Of a stretch of DNA of 58,243 nucleotides, positions 30,154 to 39,701 are shown one piece after another; the stretch's first letter is position 1, and each line of letters begins with the position of its first letter. Origin of the DNA: Oceanobacillus bengalensis (GTDB taxonomy: Bacteria; Bacillota; Bacilli; Bacillales; Amphibacillaceae); the NCBI RefSeq assembly GCF_003628445.1, contig NZ_RBZO01000027.1, forward strand, positions 1-58,243. Direction: 5' to 3'. A program made the translations under genes and the position numbers. The notes below the pieces were generated by a model. It worked only from the letters and a program-made list of their open reading frames with translations. It was not told the DNA's origin and did no database searches.

Positions 30154-31533
30154 TTAATCTCTTTTTCTATTTTCTAGTTTGGCTACATAACCTTCTTTAT
30201 TCGTTTGCCTAGCTCTTGCGATGGATAAAGAATCGTTTGGTACATCCTCTGTAATGGTTGAACCTGCTGCAACATATGCACCTTTGCCAATCGTTACTGG
30301 CGCAATTAAATTGGAATTACATCCAATAAATGCATCATCCTCTATCGTTGTTAAGTATTTATTTTTACCATCATAGTTCACTGTTATTGTACCACAACCT
30401 ACATTCACATGGTTGCCAATAGCTGCATCACCCAAATAAGTCAGATGGGAGGCTTTGCTTCCATCACCCATTGTCGTCTTCTTAATTTCGACAAAGTTCC
30501 CTACTTTTGCATCATTGCCAATAGCTGAATCTGGTCTTATATGTGCAAATGGACCAATATTTACTCGTTCACCTATTTTACTATCGCTTGCAACGCTATG
30601 TCTGATAACTGTCCCCTCACCAATGGAGCAATTAGACACTTCACTATTGGGGCCGATTTCTGTATTTGCCTTAATCGTAGTAGTACCTTTAATAATGCTT
30701 CCTGGGTATATCGTAACGTCAGGGTCAATAGTAACATCAGGGTCAATATACGTATTATCAGGATCAATAATCGTTACACCGTTACGCATATGCTTTTCAT
30801 TCACACGTTTCTTCATGAATTGTTCTGCCTTTGCCAAAGCGATTCGGTCATTAACTCCTAAGGTCTCTTCAAAATTATCAGTCATAAATGCACTTACTTT
30901 ATCTTGCTTGTCTCGTAGAATTTCAATTACATCTGGTAGATAATATTCCCCTTGGACATTATCATTTGAAACTTCATTTAATGCATTAAAAAGTGCCTGG
31001 TTATCAAAACAATATGTACCAGTATTAATTTCAGCAATCTTTCGCTCATCTTCTGTTGCATCTTTATGTTCAACAATACGCTCTACTTGACCCTCTTTAT
31101 CACGAATTACTCTACCATATCCAGTAGGGTCACTAGCCTCAGCAGTTAATATTGTAGCACTTGCTCCTTCTTTCTCGTGGAAGTCAAAAAGAGCCTGAAA
31201 TGTTTCATTCGTAATTAAAGGTGTATCACCACAAACAACAATTGTTGTTCCTACTTTGTCTTTTAATATACCCTTTGCTTGTAGGACTGCATGACCTGTT
31301 CCAAGTTGTTCCTCTTGAATTACAAATGTACTTTCATTACCAATCGTTTCCTTTACCTTTTCTGCTCCAAATCCGACAATAGTAACTAATTCATCTAATT
31401 GTAAGGGATTTAATTGGTTAATAACATGCTGTACCATCGGGCGACCCATTACAGGATGAAGTACTTTGTAAAGTTTCGACTTCATTCTTGTTCCTTGTCC
31501 AGCTGCTAGAATCACAGCATAACGATTTGTCAT
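30154..31533 (-). CDS. glmU: Bifunctional GlmU: glucosamine-1-P acetyltransferase and UDP-GlcNAc pyrophosphorylase
   Basis: Last two steps to UDP-GlcNAc, precursor of peptidoglycan and teichoic acids. N-terminal nucleotidyltransferase ([11 protein letters not shown] near residue 8) and C-terminal left-handed beta-helix of hexapeptide repeats (about 255-440), 459 residues. The frame opens 28 codons earlier; AGGAATAATTGGAGG just before this ATG and family alignment set the start at [12 protein letters not shown]. Confidence 0.98.
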   Translation of the reverse strand: MTNRYAVILAAGQGTRMKSKLYKVLHPVMGRPMVQHVINQLNPLQLDELVTIVGFGAEKVKETIGNESTFVIQEEQLGTGHAVLQAKGILKDKVGTTIVVCGDTPLITNETFQALFDFHEKEGASATILTAEASDPTGYGRVIRDKEGQVERIVEHKDATEDERKIAEINTGTYCFDNQALFNALNEVSNDNVQGEYYLPDVIEILRDKQDKVSAFMTDNFEETLGVNDRIALAKAEQFMKKRVNEKHMRNGVTIIDPDNTYIDPDVTIDPDVTIYPGSIIKGTTTIKANTEIGPNSEVSNCSIGEGTVIRHSVASDSKIGERVNIGPFAHIRPDSAIGNDAKVGNFVEIKKTTMGDGSKASHLTYLGDAAIGNHVNVGCGTITVNYDGKNKYLTTIEDDAFIGCNSNLIAPVTIGKGAYVAAGSTITEDVPNDSLSIARARQTNKEGYVAKLENRKRD

Positions 31534-31852
31534 TTGGAAACCTCCAATTATTCCTCTTTCGCATTGCTGACAGTACAAATCACGCGGCAATTTATTACCA
31601 TACTGACAGAAAGGCAAGATTATTTCATCTAATATTTAAAATGGGATAGGACTTTCCCTAATTTAAAATTTATATTATCCATAATAAAATATATCTTAAA
31701 AGAGTTGTTATTTCAACACCTATCTAACGCCCGATAAGATTTCACCTGGGAATAATTATTATATAGTGGAGTTAAATCATGTGGAAAGTGACATACAATA
31801 GAAAACTGGCATCTGGGGAAGTTTTTATCGAATGTCTTTGTTTGAACTTACA
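31534..31852. other. Gap between spoVG terminator and glmU
   Basis: AT-rich, no credible gene on either strand. A weak sigma-A-like TTGCCT-17-TAAATT on the minus strand (about 31585-31615) may drive glmU. No repeat was recognised. Confidence 0.4.
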
Positions 31853-31889
31853 CAAAAAAGAAGGTCAACCTTATAAATAAGATTTGACC
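31853..31889 (-). terminator. Terminator after spoVG
   Basis: Minus-strand stem GGTCAA..CTTAT / ATAAG..TTGACC with one bulge, then TTCTTTTTT, about 20 bases past the spoVG stop. Confidence 0.8.
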
Positions 31890-31906
31890 CCTTTTATTAA
31901 TCATAT

Positions 31907-32203
31907 TTAGGATGCTCCTGCTTCCTCATACTCAACTTCTACTTCTACCTCACCAGCACGGTGGTACTCCGCTAGTACTGCATCCTGTATTTTCCCCCGT
32001 GTTCCTGAATTAATTGGATGTGCAATATCCCTAAATTCCCCGTCAGGAGTTCGTTTGGAAGGCATTGCTACAAATAGCCCATTATTACCATCGATCACAC
32101 GAATATCATGAACAACAAATTCCTGATCCAATGTAATAGATGCAATTGCACGCATTCTGCCCTCTGTATTAACGCGGCGCAATCTTACGTCAGTTACTTC
32201 CAT
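31907..32203 (-). CDS. spoVG: SpoVG, RNA/DNA-binding regulator
   Basis: 98 residues, typical Spo[22 protein letters not shown], the [21 protein letters not shown] core and an acidic C terminus. Needed for cortex formation in B. subtilis; a nucleic-acid-binding regulator in other Firmicutes. A perfect sigma-H promoter (32243-32269) and an AT-rich upstream tract agree with the classical sigma-H and AbrB control. yabJ, normally just upstream, is absent. Confidence 0.97.
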   Translation of the reverse strand: MEVTDVRLRRVNTEGRMRAIASITLDQEFVVHDIRVIDGNNGLFVAMPSKRTPDGEFRDIAHPINSGTRGKIQDAVLAEYHRAGEVEVEVEYEEAGAS

Positions 32204-32242
32204 GATGTCTCACCACCTTTTCCCTTTGAACTTAATTAAATA

Positions 32243-32269
32243 ATTCAACAAAACTATTTAAATTCCTGC
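32243..32269 (-). promoter_or_regulatory. Sigma-H promoter of spoVG
   Basis: Minus-strand GCAGGAATT (32261-32269), 11-base spacer, GTTGAAT (32243-32249): a full match to RNAGGAWWW-N11-12-RNNGAAT. It lies about 40 bases before the spoVG start. Confidence 0.85.
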
Positions 32270-32325
32270 TCAATTTTCAAAAAAATATATTATTTTTTTG
32301 AAAAAATTACTTTTTTAATAAAAAG
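32270..32325. promoter_or_regulatory. AT-box upstream of the spoVG promoter, likely AbrB region
   Basis: About 55 bases of almost pure A and T immediately upstream of the sigma-H -35. In B. subtilis the equivalent AT-box is bound by AbrB and stimulates the promoter. Binding here is inferred from position and composition only. Confidence 0.5.
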
Positions 32326-32330
32326 GTAGG

Positions 32331-32361
32331 CAAAAAGAGCTCTTCGAAGTAGCTCTTTTTA
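32331..32361 (-). terminator. Terminator after purR
   Basis: AAAAAGAGCT / AGAGCTCTTTTT inverted repeat on the minus strand, about 55 bases past purR and just before the spoVG AT-box; T-rich on both sides. Confidence 0.8.
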
Positions 32362-32416
32362 ACGGATAAGATATTGCGAAACATCATGAAAGTAACTCTA
32401 TCAACGTATTATATTA

Positions 32417-33235
32417 TTAGTTGTCTTTTAAGAAATTCCCTGGTTCAATTTGAATGTCTTTTTGAGTCATGTCTAAGTTTGCTATTTTAATCAGAGATGT
32501 ATAGTCTGTAACAACACGTTCATCCTCTTCATCTTCAGCTTCAACGAGGACACCAATAGCTTGTACCTTCGCATCAAATTCCGATAATAGATTAATCATC
32601 CCATTAATGGTCCCGCCAGCTTTCATAAAGTCATCAATAATACACACATTACTACCCTCGTCAAAACTTCGCTTAGGTAATACCATTGTTTGGATCTTCC
32701 TCGATGAACCAGATACATAATTGATACTAACTGACGATCCTTCGGTAACTTTAGGATCTCGTCTAACGATAACAACCGGAACACCTAGGAAGGATGCCAC
32801 TGCATAAGCTAACGGAATACCCTTTGTTGCAACTGTCACGACCACATCAATATCTAACTTCGAAAACCTAGATGCAAATATACGCCCAATTTCTCGAACA
32901 ATTGTTGGATTACCCAAAATATCTGTCATATAGAGATATCCACCTGGTAAAATTCGATTTGGGTCTTCCAACTTTTCACGTAATTCATTTACAAACTGTA
33001 AACTTTTAACGTCAGTTATCTCTGGAATATATTTTACACCGCCTCCTGCTCCAGTAGTTCTTTCAAGGTACCCTAACCCTTGTGTCTGAAACACATTATC
33101 AATAATGTCTAAATCCTCACTTACAGATGACTTTGTCGTCTCACATAAATCAACGAAAAATGGTAGTTGTATATGTTTCCTTGGATTTTCTATGAAATAC
33201 TCCGTTAATACAACCAATCGATTACTTCTTTTCAT
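32417..33235 (-). CDS. purR: Purine operon repressor PurR
   Basis: 272 residues: N-terminal winged helix (about 1-72) and phosphoribosyltransferase-like domain whose PRPP motif CIIDDFMKAGGTING (near 200) senses PRPP and releases DNA, as known in B. subtilis and Lactococcus. Start set at MKRSNRLVVLTEY with GAGGTG before it; the frame opens 11 codons earlier. It follows ispE, but yabJ (ridA) is not downstream. Confidence 0.96.
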   Translation of the reverse strand: MKRSNRLVVLTEYFIENPRKHIQLPFFVDLCETTKSSVSEDLDIIDNVFQTQGLGYLERTTGAGGGVKYIPEITDVKSLQFVNELREKLEDPNRILPGGYLYMTDILGNPTIVREIGRIFASRFSKLDIDVVVTVATKGIPLAYAVASFLGVPVVIVRRDPKVTEGSSVSINYVSGSSRKIQTMVLPKRSFDEGSNVCIIDDFMKAGGTINGMINLLSEFDAKVQAIGVLVEAEDEEDERVVTDYTSLIKIANLDMTQKDIQIEPGNFLKDN

Positions 33236-33302
33236 CACTACACCTCTAAAACCGTATATTTTTAACATAATATATCACTTTTGTACGTATTTTTGCAAAC
33301 AA

Positions 33303-34163
33303 TTATCCAATTAGCCGAACGAGATAAACTTCATCACAAAAACCACGCATACCATTGTATATTCTTTTTGCTTTATTCTCATGTTCAACCAACCCGTAAA
33401 CTGTAGGGCCACTCCCACTCATCATAACTCCAGAAGCTCCGATGTTTTTCATTGCCTGTTTAATATGTTTCACTTCTGGATGTATTTCACTAGTAATCGG
33501 TTCAAGAGAATTTCCGATGTTACGACATAATTTATAAAAGTCCTTTTCATATAGTGATTCGATTACCTTCTCCGTATTAGGATGATAGAGCCTTTCTATA
33601 TTGATTTGTTCAAATATTGTCCGCGATGAAACCCCTATATCTGGTTTTGCAAGGATAATCCAACATGGAGGAGGAGATGTTAGTGTTTCAATTTTCTCTC
33701 CATACCCTCTAGCAATAGCTGTCTTACCATAAATGCAAAACGACACGTCCGAGCCAATTGTCGCACCAATTGCTGCAAGTTCTTCCATAGAAAGATCCAT
33801 CTTCCACAATCGGTTTAACCCCCGTAATACTGCAGCAGCATCCGCACTTCCACCACCAAGGCCTGCTGAAACCGGTATACTTTTTTCGATTTTGATATGA
33901 ACGCCTTTCTTAATCCCATACTTATCTTTAAATGTTTCTGCAGCTTTATATGCCAAATTCCGTTCATCACTCGGTACATATCGGCTTTCTAATGAGATTT
34001 TTATTTTATCCTGTTCAAGCCCAGTGAGTTCAATACGATCGGACAAATCGATAGTAGTCATAATCATTTCAACATTATGAAGCCCATCATCTCGTTTATT
34101 CAACACATCCAGTGATAAGTTTATTTTTGCTGGCGCTTTTTCATAGAGTGCCACTACCTTCAC
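33303..34163 (-). CDS. ispE: 4-diphosphocytidyl-2-C-methyl-D-erythritol kinase
   Basis: GHMP kinase of the MEP isoprenoid pathway. 286 residues: [12 protein letters not shown] at the N terminus, ATP loop [15 protein letters not shown] near 97, and [11 protein letters not shown] near 253. Start is GTG with AAGGGA upstream; a second GTG three codons in is an alternative. Presence shows use of the non-mevalonate pathway. Confidence 0.97.
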   Translation of the reverse strand: MKVVALYEKAPAKINLSLDVLNKRDDGLHNVEMIMTTIDLSDRIELTGLEQDKIKISLESRYVPSDERNLAYKAAETFKDKYGIKKGVHIKIEKSIPVSAGLGGGSADAAAVLRGLNRLWKMDLSMEELAAIGATIGSDVSFCIYGKTAIARGYGEKIETLTSPPPCWIILAKPDIGVSSRTIFEQINIERLYHPNTEKVIESLYEKDFYKLCRNIGNSLEPITSEIHPEVKHIKQAMKNIGASGVMMSGSGPTVYGLVEHENKAKRIYNGMRGFCDEVYLVRLIG

Positions 34164-34204
34164 CTACTTGTCCCTTCAAAAGATAAACAAATTGTATCAT
34201 ATTA

Positions 34205-34480
34205 GAAAGACGGAGGCGACTGCTTTGGGGTGACTGCATAAGCAAGGGGTCGGAAAACGCTTGGTTTTTAGCGTTTGGAGTGCCCATTGCTTATGACACG
34301 AACCCCAAGGAGCCGAAGTTAGACAAGAAAAGCGATGGCGACTGGTTAGAGGCGAAGTGCATAAGCAAGGAACCGTAGATTGCTTGAACTTTAGCAATCG
34401 GAGTGTTCATTACTTATGTCATAAGCCTCTAGGAGTCAGAGCTAGACAAAGAAAGACGGAGGCGACTGCTTTGGGGTGAC
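34205..34480. repeat. Tandem hairpin repeat (family 2), two full units and a truncated third
   Basis: Units at 34205-34326 (122 nt), 34327-34450 (124 nt) and 34451-34480 (30 nt, identical to the first 30 bases of unit 1). Each unit folds into nested stems. The stem sequences differ between units 1 and 2 with compensating changes: TTGGGGT/AACCCCAA versus TTAGAGGC/GCCTCTAG, and AAACGCT/AGCGTTT versus GATTGCT/AGCAATC. Same unit as at 14121-14256. No coding capacity. Confidence 0.85.
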
Positions 34481-34487
34481 AACTATC

Positions 34488-34521
34488 GAAAAAGGCAGAC
34501 CCTAATTAGGATCTACCTTTT
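34488..34521 (-). terminator. Terminator overlapping the end of sspF
   Basis: Minus-strand stem AAAAGGTAGATCC / GGGTCTGCCTTTTT with G-U pairs. It begins within the last sspF codons and uses its stop codon as loop. Confidence 0.75.
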
Positions 34522-34685
34522 CCTACCATATCTGCCTGAGCCATCTCTATCGCACGCTTCACCATATTCCCGGCATCTCTTGATTTGATACCGCCCCAAC
34601 CCTCTTTTTGTACCGTGTCGTAAAACCCTAATTCCTTGGCAATTTCTTCTTTCAATTGATTAGACATTATGCTTCTTCTACCCAC
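34506..34685 (-). CDS. sspF: Small acid-soluble spore protein SspF (alpha/beta type)
   Basis: 59 residues beginning with [13 protein letters not shown], then [19 protein letters not shown] and [12 protein letters not shown], which aligns along its length with B. subtilis SspF (MGRRRGVMSDEF start). Coats and protects spore DNA. AAAGGGG stands about 10 bases before the GTG. The position between ispE and veg is conserved. Easily missed because of its size and start codon. Forespore sigma-G control is expected, but no clean promoter was found. Confidence 0.93.
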   Translation of the reverse strand: MGRRSIMSNQLKEEIAKELGFYDTVQKEGWGGIKSRDAGNMVKRAIEMAQADMVGKGRS

Positions 34686-34809
34686 GAAAGAACAACCCCT
34701 TTATAATTTGCTTTTACGACATTTATAGGATATGTAATTATATAAATACGAAACAGGAAGTTGTGTACAATAATGGAGAATTTCACCTTATTGTTTTTAC
34801 ATAATAAAG

Positions 34810-34840
34810 AAAAAGCAGTAGACAATATATTGTCTACTGC
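34810..34840 (-). terminator. Terminator after veg
   Basis: Perfect stem GCAGTAGACAAT / ATTGTCTACTGC then TTTTTC on the minus strand, 9 bases past the veg stop. Confidence 0.9.
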
Positions 34841-34848
34841 ATTAAATA

Positions 34849-35106
34849 TTAACTTATGGATTTATTACGCTCTTCTAGAAAATTAATTTCTACAGTTTCA
34901 GTTAAAACGTCTGCATAGCTGTATGAAACACGTTCGAATGCATTCTCATCTTGATCCAGCTCAACAATGAATACAGAAGGATAGGTTTCTGCCAAAATAC
35001 CTGACCTGATAATCGTCTTCCTTCTACCACCGTTAGCCTTTAATTTTAATCGTCTTCCAACCTGACACTCAAGACCCTGCTTAATTTCGATTAATGTTTT
35101 AGCCAA
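34849..35106 (-). CDS. veg: Veg, biofilm-associated small protein
   Basis: 85 residues: [48 protein letters not shown]. It corresponds to the whole of B. subtilis Veg (86 aa), which stimulates biofilm genes by opposing SinR. Start TTG with GAGGTGG 6 bases upstream; the longer frame to 35157 has no ribosome site and runs into the promoters. Two strong sigma-A promoters precede it, fitting the very high expression known for veg. Confidence 0.95.
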   Translation of the reverse strand: MAKTLIEIKQGLECQVGRRLKLKANGGRRKTIIRSGILAETYPSVFIVELDQDENAFERVSYSYADVLTETVEINFLEERNKSIS

Positions 35107-35128
35107 TACACTCCACCTCACTAAATTA

Positions 35129-35157
35129 ATTATATCATACGCTTGTTTAATAGTCAA
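35129..35157 (-). promoter_or_regulatory. Proximal sigma-A promoter of veg
   Basis: Minus-strand TTGACT (35152-35157), 17-base spacer, TATAAT (35129-35134). Confidence 0.85.
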
Positions 35158-35165
35158 AACTTAAT

Positions 35166-35195
35166 ATTATAACAAGATATATTTTCTGATGTCAA
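35166..35195 (-). promoter_or_regulatory. Distal sigma-A promoter of veg
   Basis: Minus-strand TTGACA (35190-35195), 18-base spacer, TATAAT (35166-35171). It lies in tandem with the proximal promoter, -10 elements 37 bases apart. Confidence 0.85.
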
Positions 35196-35270
35196 CAATG
35201 AGTTTTGTCTACTTTTCATATTATTTGTAGATGATAACATTTTATGTATATTATTTTGCATTTTTATTAC

Positions 35271-35310
35271 AAAAAGAAATCTTATCCGATACGATGTCGG
35301 ATAAGATTTC
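35271..35310 (-). terminator. Terminator after yabG
   Basis: Perfect palindrome AAATCTTATCCGA / TCGGATAAGATTT followed by CTTTTTG on the minus strand, directly after the yabG stop. Confidence 0.9.
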
Positions 35311-35312
35311 CC

Positions 35313-36188
35313 TTAATCTATTTCATCATCCTCTTCAGCTAAATAAGGCATTCCTGTTCGGAACAATCCCCTTGTTTCTATTCCACCCATTCCTTTTTCC
35401 CCTGTCATTGTATTCTTTAGGACATCCCATACACTTACACTTTCCATAAATGGGGTGTAGGCAATTTTGGCTGCAATATAGACGGGATCAAGTGCATGAA
35501 TATTAACCCTGGAAGGAGAGCTAGCAAAATTAGCTCCTGCCCGAATCAAAGACTCAAAATGGGATTGGCATGCACCTGCAAAAATAATTAACTGGTCTAC
35601 ATTAGGGTTAATTCTTCTAGCTTCTCTGACTGTTTCGGCAAAGTACTTTGAATGCCTATATGCACGTAAATCACTTTTCGTGCCTTTATTTTTTGAAAAT
35701 GAATCGTGTCCCGTAATTACAATCATATCTGGCTGTATTTTTTCAACCAAACTACCGATTTGATTTGGCATTTCTTTTTCATTTAAATGCACTCCATGAA
35801 CTTGAAGACCAAGTCGCTGATAAAGAGCAATACACTTCCTTAAATACATTTGGTCGCCATCTAAATGTAGTACTTTAGCAGGTATTTGAAAGTACTTTGT
35901 ATAACTTTGATAACCATCTGTTGATTGATACTCTCTTTTATCCTTCATTAATTGGTAATCCTGACGAAATAAGCGGTAGGAAAACTCCTCTTTTTCTTCC
36001 TCCTTTTTCCGCCTCTTTTCTAGCTCTCGTTCATTAATTTGTACTAAGTCATCAATTGGAGCATCCGCTTCTAATCGAATATCTTCCCCGTACAAATTAG
36101 CTTTATCTTTCTTTATCTCGACAACGCGAAATAAGATATCATTATTATAAGACTTCCGTGTTACGAGTGAACCACTTGAAAAAACCAT
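35313..36188 (-). CDS. yabG: Sporulation-specific cysteine protease YabG
   Basis: 291 residues, YabG peptidase family (U57). Conserved stretches: DGDQMYLRKCIALYQRLGL, IVITGHDSFSKNKG with a likely catalytic His, and IIFAGACQSHFESLIRAGANFASSP with a likely catalytic Cys. In B. subtilis it is made under sigma-K and processes coat proteins. GAGGTG precedes ATG. Upstream, AC-N17-CATAATCTG (about 36214-36244) is a possible sigma-K promoter with a poor final TA. Confidence 0.94.
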   Translation of the reverse strand: MVFSSGSLVTRKSYNNDILFRVVEIKKDKANLYGEDIRLEADAPIDDLVQINERELEKRRKKEEEKEEFSYRLFRQDYQLMKDKREYQSTDGYQSYTKYFQIPAKVLHLDGDQMYLRKCIALYQRLGLQVHGVHLNEKEMPNQIGSLVEKIQPDMIVITGHDSFSKNKGTKSDLRAYRHSKYFAETVREARRINPNVDQLIIFAGACQSHFESLIRAGANFASSPSRVNIHALDPVYIAAKIAYTPFMESVSVWDVLKNTMTGEKGMGGIETRGLFRTGMPYLAEEDDEID

Positions 36189-36274
36189 ACACTCACCTCA
36201 CTACTTTCACCTAGGTGAAAGCATTCCTTCTACAGATTATGAGATCATATGGTAATCTGTTCCAATAAATTATA

Positions 36275-36303
36275 GAAAAAAAGCCATGCTATGATAGCAT
36301 GGA
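36275..36303 (-). terminator. Terminator after ksgA
   Basis: Minus-strand stem CCATGCTATCATAGCATGG followed by CTTTTTTTC, just past the ksgA stop. Confidence 0.9.
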
Positions 36304-36304
36304 C

Positions 36305-37739
<1,435 letters not shown>

Positions 37740-37836
37740 ACCATTTCCTCCAATAATATGATGTGACGCTAGATTATTTAAAATGGCTGTTTTCTAAAAG
37801 ATTGTTGTTTTTTCAGCTATTGTAAATTTAATTCAT

Positions 37837-38165
37837 AGTTGATGTAAAGTGTTGATCTCTTTAATTCAGAATAGTCTTGAATACACCGTTCCGGAAAGAC
37901 ACTGAGTTTAAGTTACTAACCATTATCTCCTTTGATACGGAAAGTAAAAAAGCATAGTACTACTTCACTAGTCTGGGTGAGTGTAGGGCGGTGACTCCTG
38001 CGGGAATAGCACGTGTCCGAAGACCCTGGAAGAAGCGTTCTGTGCGTCACGAGGAGGCTGAGGACGTGCCCGCGAAAAGCATCCGCCCGGAGCGATCCCA
38101 GACGGCGAGATGTGCTCCGATTTAAGATAATCTGAATTAAGTTAGTTTGGAGTTTATATAAAATG
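37837..38165 (+). mobile_element. MITE-like composite repeat, copy B, internally deleted
   Basis: Left end AGTTGATGTAAAG then TTTAATTCAG, and the opening of module 1 (CGTTCCGGAAAGACACT), are present. Module 1 then stops abruptly near 37907 and unrelated sequence follows. Module 2 (about 37960-38120) is complete enough to show GTGTCCGAAGACC, CGTCACGAGG and GGCTGAGG, as in copy A, and the right end CTGAATTAAG. About 330 bases against about 500 in A and C. Confidence 0.7.
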
Positions 38166-38209
38166 TCAATTATAAAAAAACAACAAATCATGCGAAAAGA
38201 GCCTTTAAA

Positions 38210-38246
38210 ACAAAAATGCTCTTACCACTTAGCATGGTAAGAGCAT
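38210..38246 (-). terminator. Terminator after yabE
   Basis: Minus-strand 13-base stem ATGCTCTTACCA / TGGTAAGAGCAT followed by TTTTGTTTT, about 20 bases past the yabE stop. Confidence 0.9.
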
Positions 38247-38263
38247 ATATCTAACATACATGT

Positions 38264-39466
38264 TTAATCAAGTATTTTCACTTTAACCTTTCTTACGCCC
38301 CAATTGTATGCTTCAGATTTATTAGGTACATGGACATCAATGCGATTTCCTATAATATGTCCACCAGTATCTCCTGCAATTGCTTCACCATATCCTTCAA
38401 TCCAAACCTTTGTACCAAGCGGAATAACATTTGGATCCACAGCAATTACTTTCATATTGGGATTTGATTTTAAGTTAATTCCTGTTGCAGTATATCCAGA
38501 ACATCCACTACAAGTAGCTGTAAAAGCACTCGCTGTCATTGTAATTGTCTTCCCACTAGAATCAGAATTGCCACTTGAACTAGACAATGTTACAAGATTA
38601 GCTTCTGGTTCTTTAGTACCAATGGCAACTACTTTATTAACGCTTTCTTCTGTTACTTCTTCATCTATAAGTTCACGGTTAACTTCTACACCGTTTTCTA
38701 ATGTGACCTTATACGTTCTAGCTGTTTCTCCCTCTTTGCCTTCTGTAACAACTTTTTGTTCACCTTTAGGAAGTGAATTATCTTGCTTTGTTTCTGTTTC
38801 AAATGCAATCTTATCTGTTATCTTCTCTTCTTCAATATCAACTCGAATAACAGTAATCTTCGTATCAGCTGTCACGTCTTCATTCAGTGAAGGTTCCACC
38901 TTATCATTATCGTCTATTTTGATATTATTTTCTTTTAATAGTTCTTCAACTGATTTACCAGTCGTATGTGCTTTCTTTTCGTTCCCACCATCATTAATAA
39001 TAATTTCAAATGCTTTTATAATATCGATATGAGTTCCGTCTGCTAATTTATCTGCATCTTTATGAGAGATGTCATCGTTGTCTGTTAATGAAAAGTTTTG
39101 CTCCTCCAAAAATTCCTCTACTGTATCCTTTGTAGTAAAATATGTACGAGAAGTATTATCTATTGTAACAGTGATTTCCTTCGCTGTTTTATAATCAATT
39201 GCCATACCATTTTGTATTTCTTCATCCAAACCATGTGATAATGCATCATGTTCTCCTACTACTATATCTAGCTCCGTTAATAGTTCTCCAACGGTGTTTT
39301 GATGGGTTTTTACTGTTTCTTCCATACCGTTGTCTGTTACTACTACATTTACTTTGGTAGCTTCAAATATTACCATACTGGAAAATAAAACTAGTGCTAA
39401 AATACCAATACTAGAGATAACCAGCTTCAATTTTGACGCCGGCAATAGCTTTGAAATAATTCGCAT
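38264..39466 (-). CDS. yabE: Cell-wall-active protein YabE: DUF348, G5 and 3D domains
   Basis: Exported Rpf/Sps-like cell-wall enzyme of 400 residues. Signal or anchor helix (about 10-34), three DUF348 repeats (about 38-190, VVVTDNGMEETVKTHQNTV is the first), a G5 domain (about 205-280) and a C-terminal 3D catalytic domain (about 320-400) with the Asp set in VDPNVIPLGTKVW, GDTGG and RIDVHV. Probably a lytic transglycosylase. AAAGGAGG stands before this ATG, while the open frame begins 18 codons up, at the -35 of its promoter. Confidence 0.94.
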   Translation of the reverse strand: MRIISKLLPASKLKLVISSIGILALVLFSSMVIFEATKVNVVVTDNGMEETVKTHQNTVGELLTELDIVVGEHDALSHGLDEEIQNGMAIDYKTAKEITVTIDNTSRTYFTTKDTVEEFLEEQNFSLTDNDDISHKDADKLADGTHIDIIKAFEIIINDGGNEKKAHTTGKSVEELLKENNIKIDDNDKVEPSLNEDVTADTKITVIRVDIEEEKITDKIAFETETKQDNSLPKGEQKVVTEGKEGETARTYKVTLENGVEVNRELIDEEVTEESVNKVVAIGTKEPEANLVTLSSSSGNSDSSGKTITMTASAFTATCSGCSGYTATGINLKSNPNMKVIAVDPNVIPLGTKVWIEGYGEAIAGDTGGHIIGNRIDVHVPNKSEAYNWGVRKVKVKILD

Positions 39467-39491
39467 GCATCTTGCCTCCTTTGTATCAACG

Positions 39492-39520
39492 ATTATATTA
39501 ACTGCCCAATACAAAGTCAA
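39492..39520 (-). promoter_or_regulatory. Sigma-A promoter of yabE
   Basis: Minus-strand TTGACT (39515-39520), 17-base spacer, TATAAT (39492-39497), 26 bases before the start codon, so the untranslated leader is short. Confidence 0.8.
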
Positions 39521-39631
39521 AGCTATTCCGATTACGTTTATTTTACAATTAGATTACACTATCTAATGAAATATTCTAGAAACTACTATAGTGCCTATTC
39601 ATACTAGTCTTCATAGCAGTTTGAAAGATGC

Positions 39632-39662
39632 TAAAAGAGACTAGAGTTAACCTCTAATCTCC
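39632..39662 (-). terminator. Terminator after tatD
   Basis: Minus-strand stem GGAGATTAGAGGTTAA / TTAACTCTAGTCTC with TTTT, about 40 bases past the tatD stop. Confidence 0.8.
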
Positions 39663-39701
39663 AAAAATACTCTCAAATTTATTCTTTTTCCTTCTCTTTT
39701 G

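Noticed and set aside
30455-30943. Plus-strand open frames of 106-162 codons
   Set aside because: Shadows of the hexapeptide-repeat domain of glmU.
37916-38191. Minus-strand open frame of 91 codons
   Set aside because: Overlaps repeat copy B; the translation is a different frame of the same module as at 17443-17701, without ribosome site.
38304-39032. Plus-strand open frame of 242 codons
   Set aside because: Antisense to yabE. Ser/Val-rich shadow of its acidic repeats; no start signals. An antisense RNA of yabE is known in B. subtilis, but I see no clear promoter for one here.
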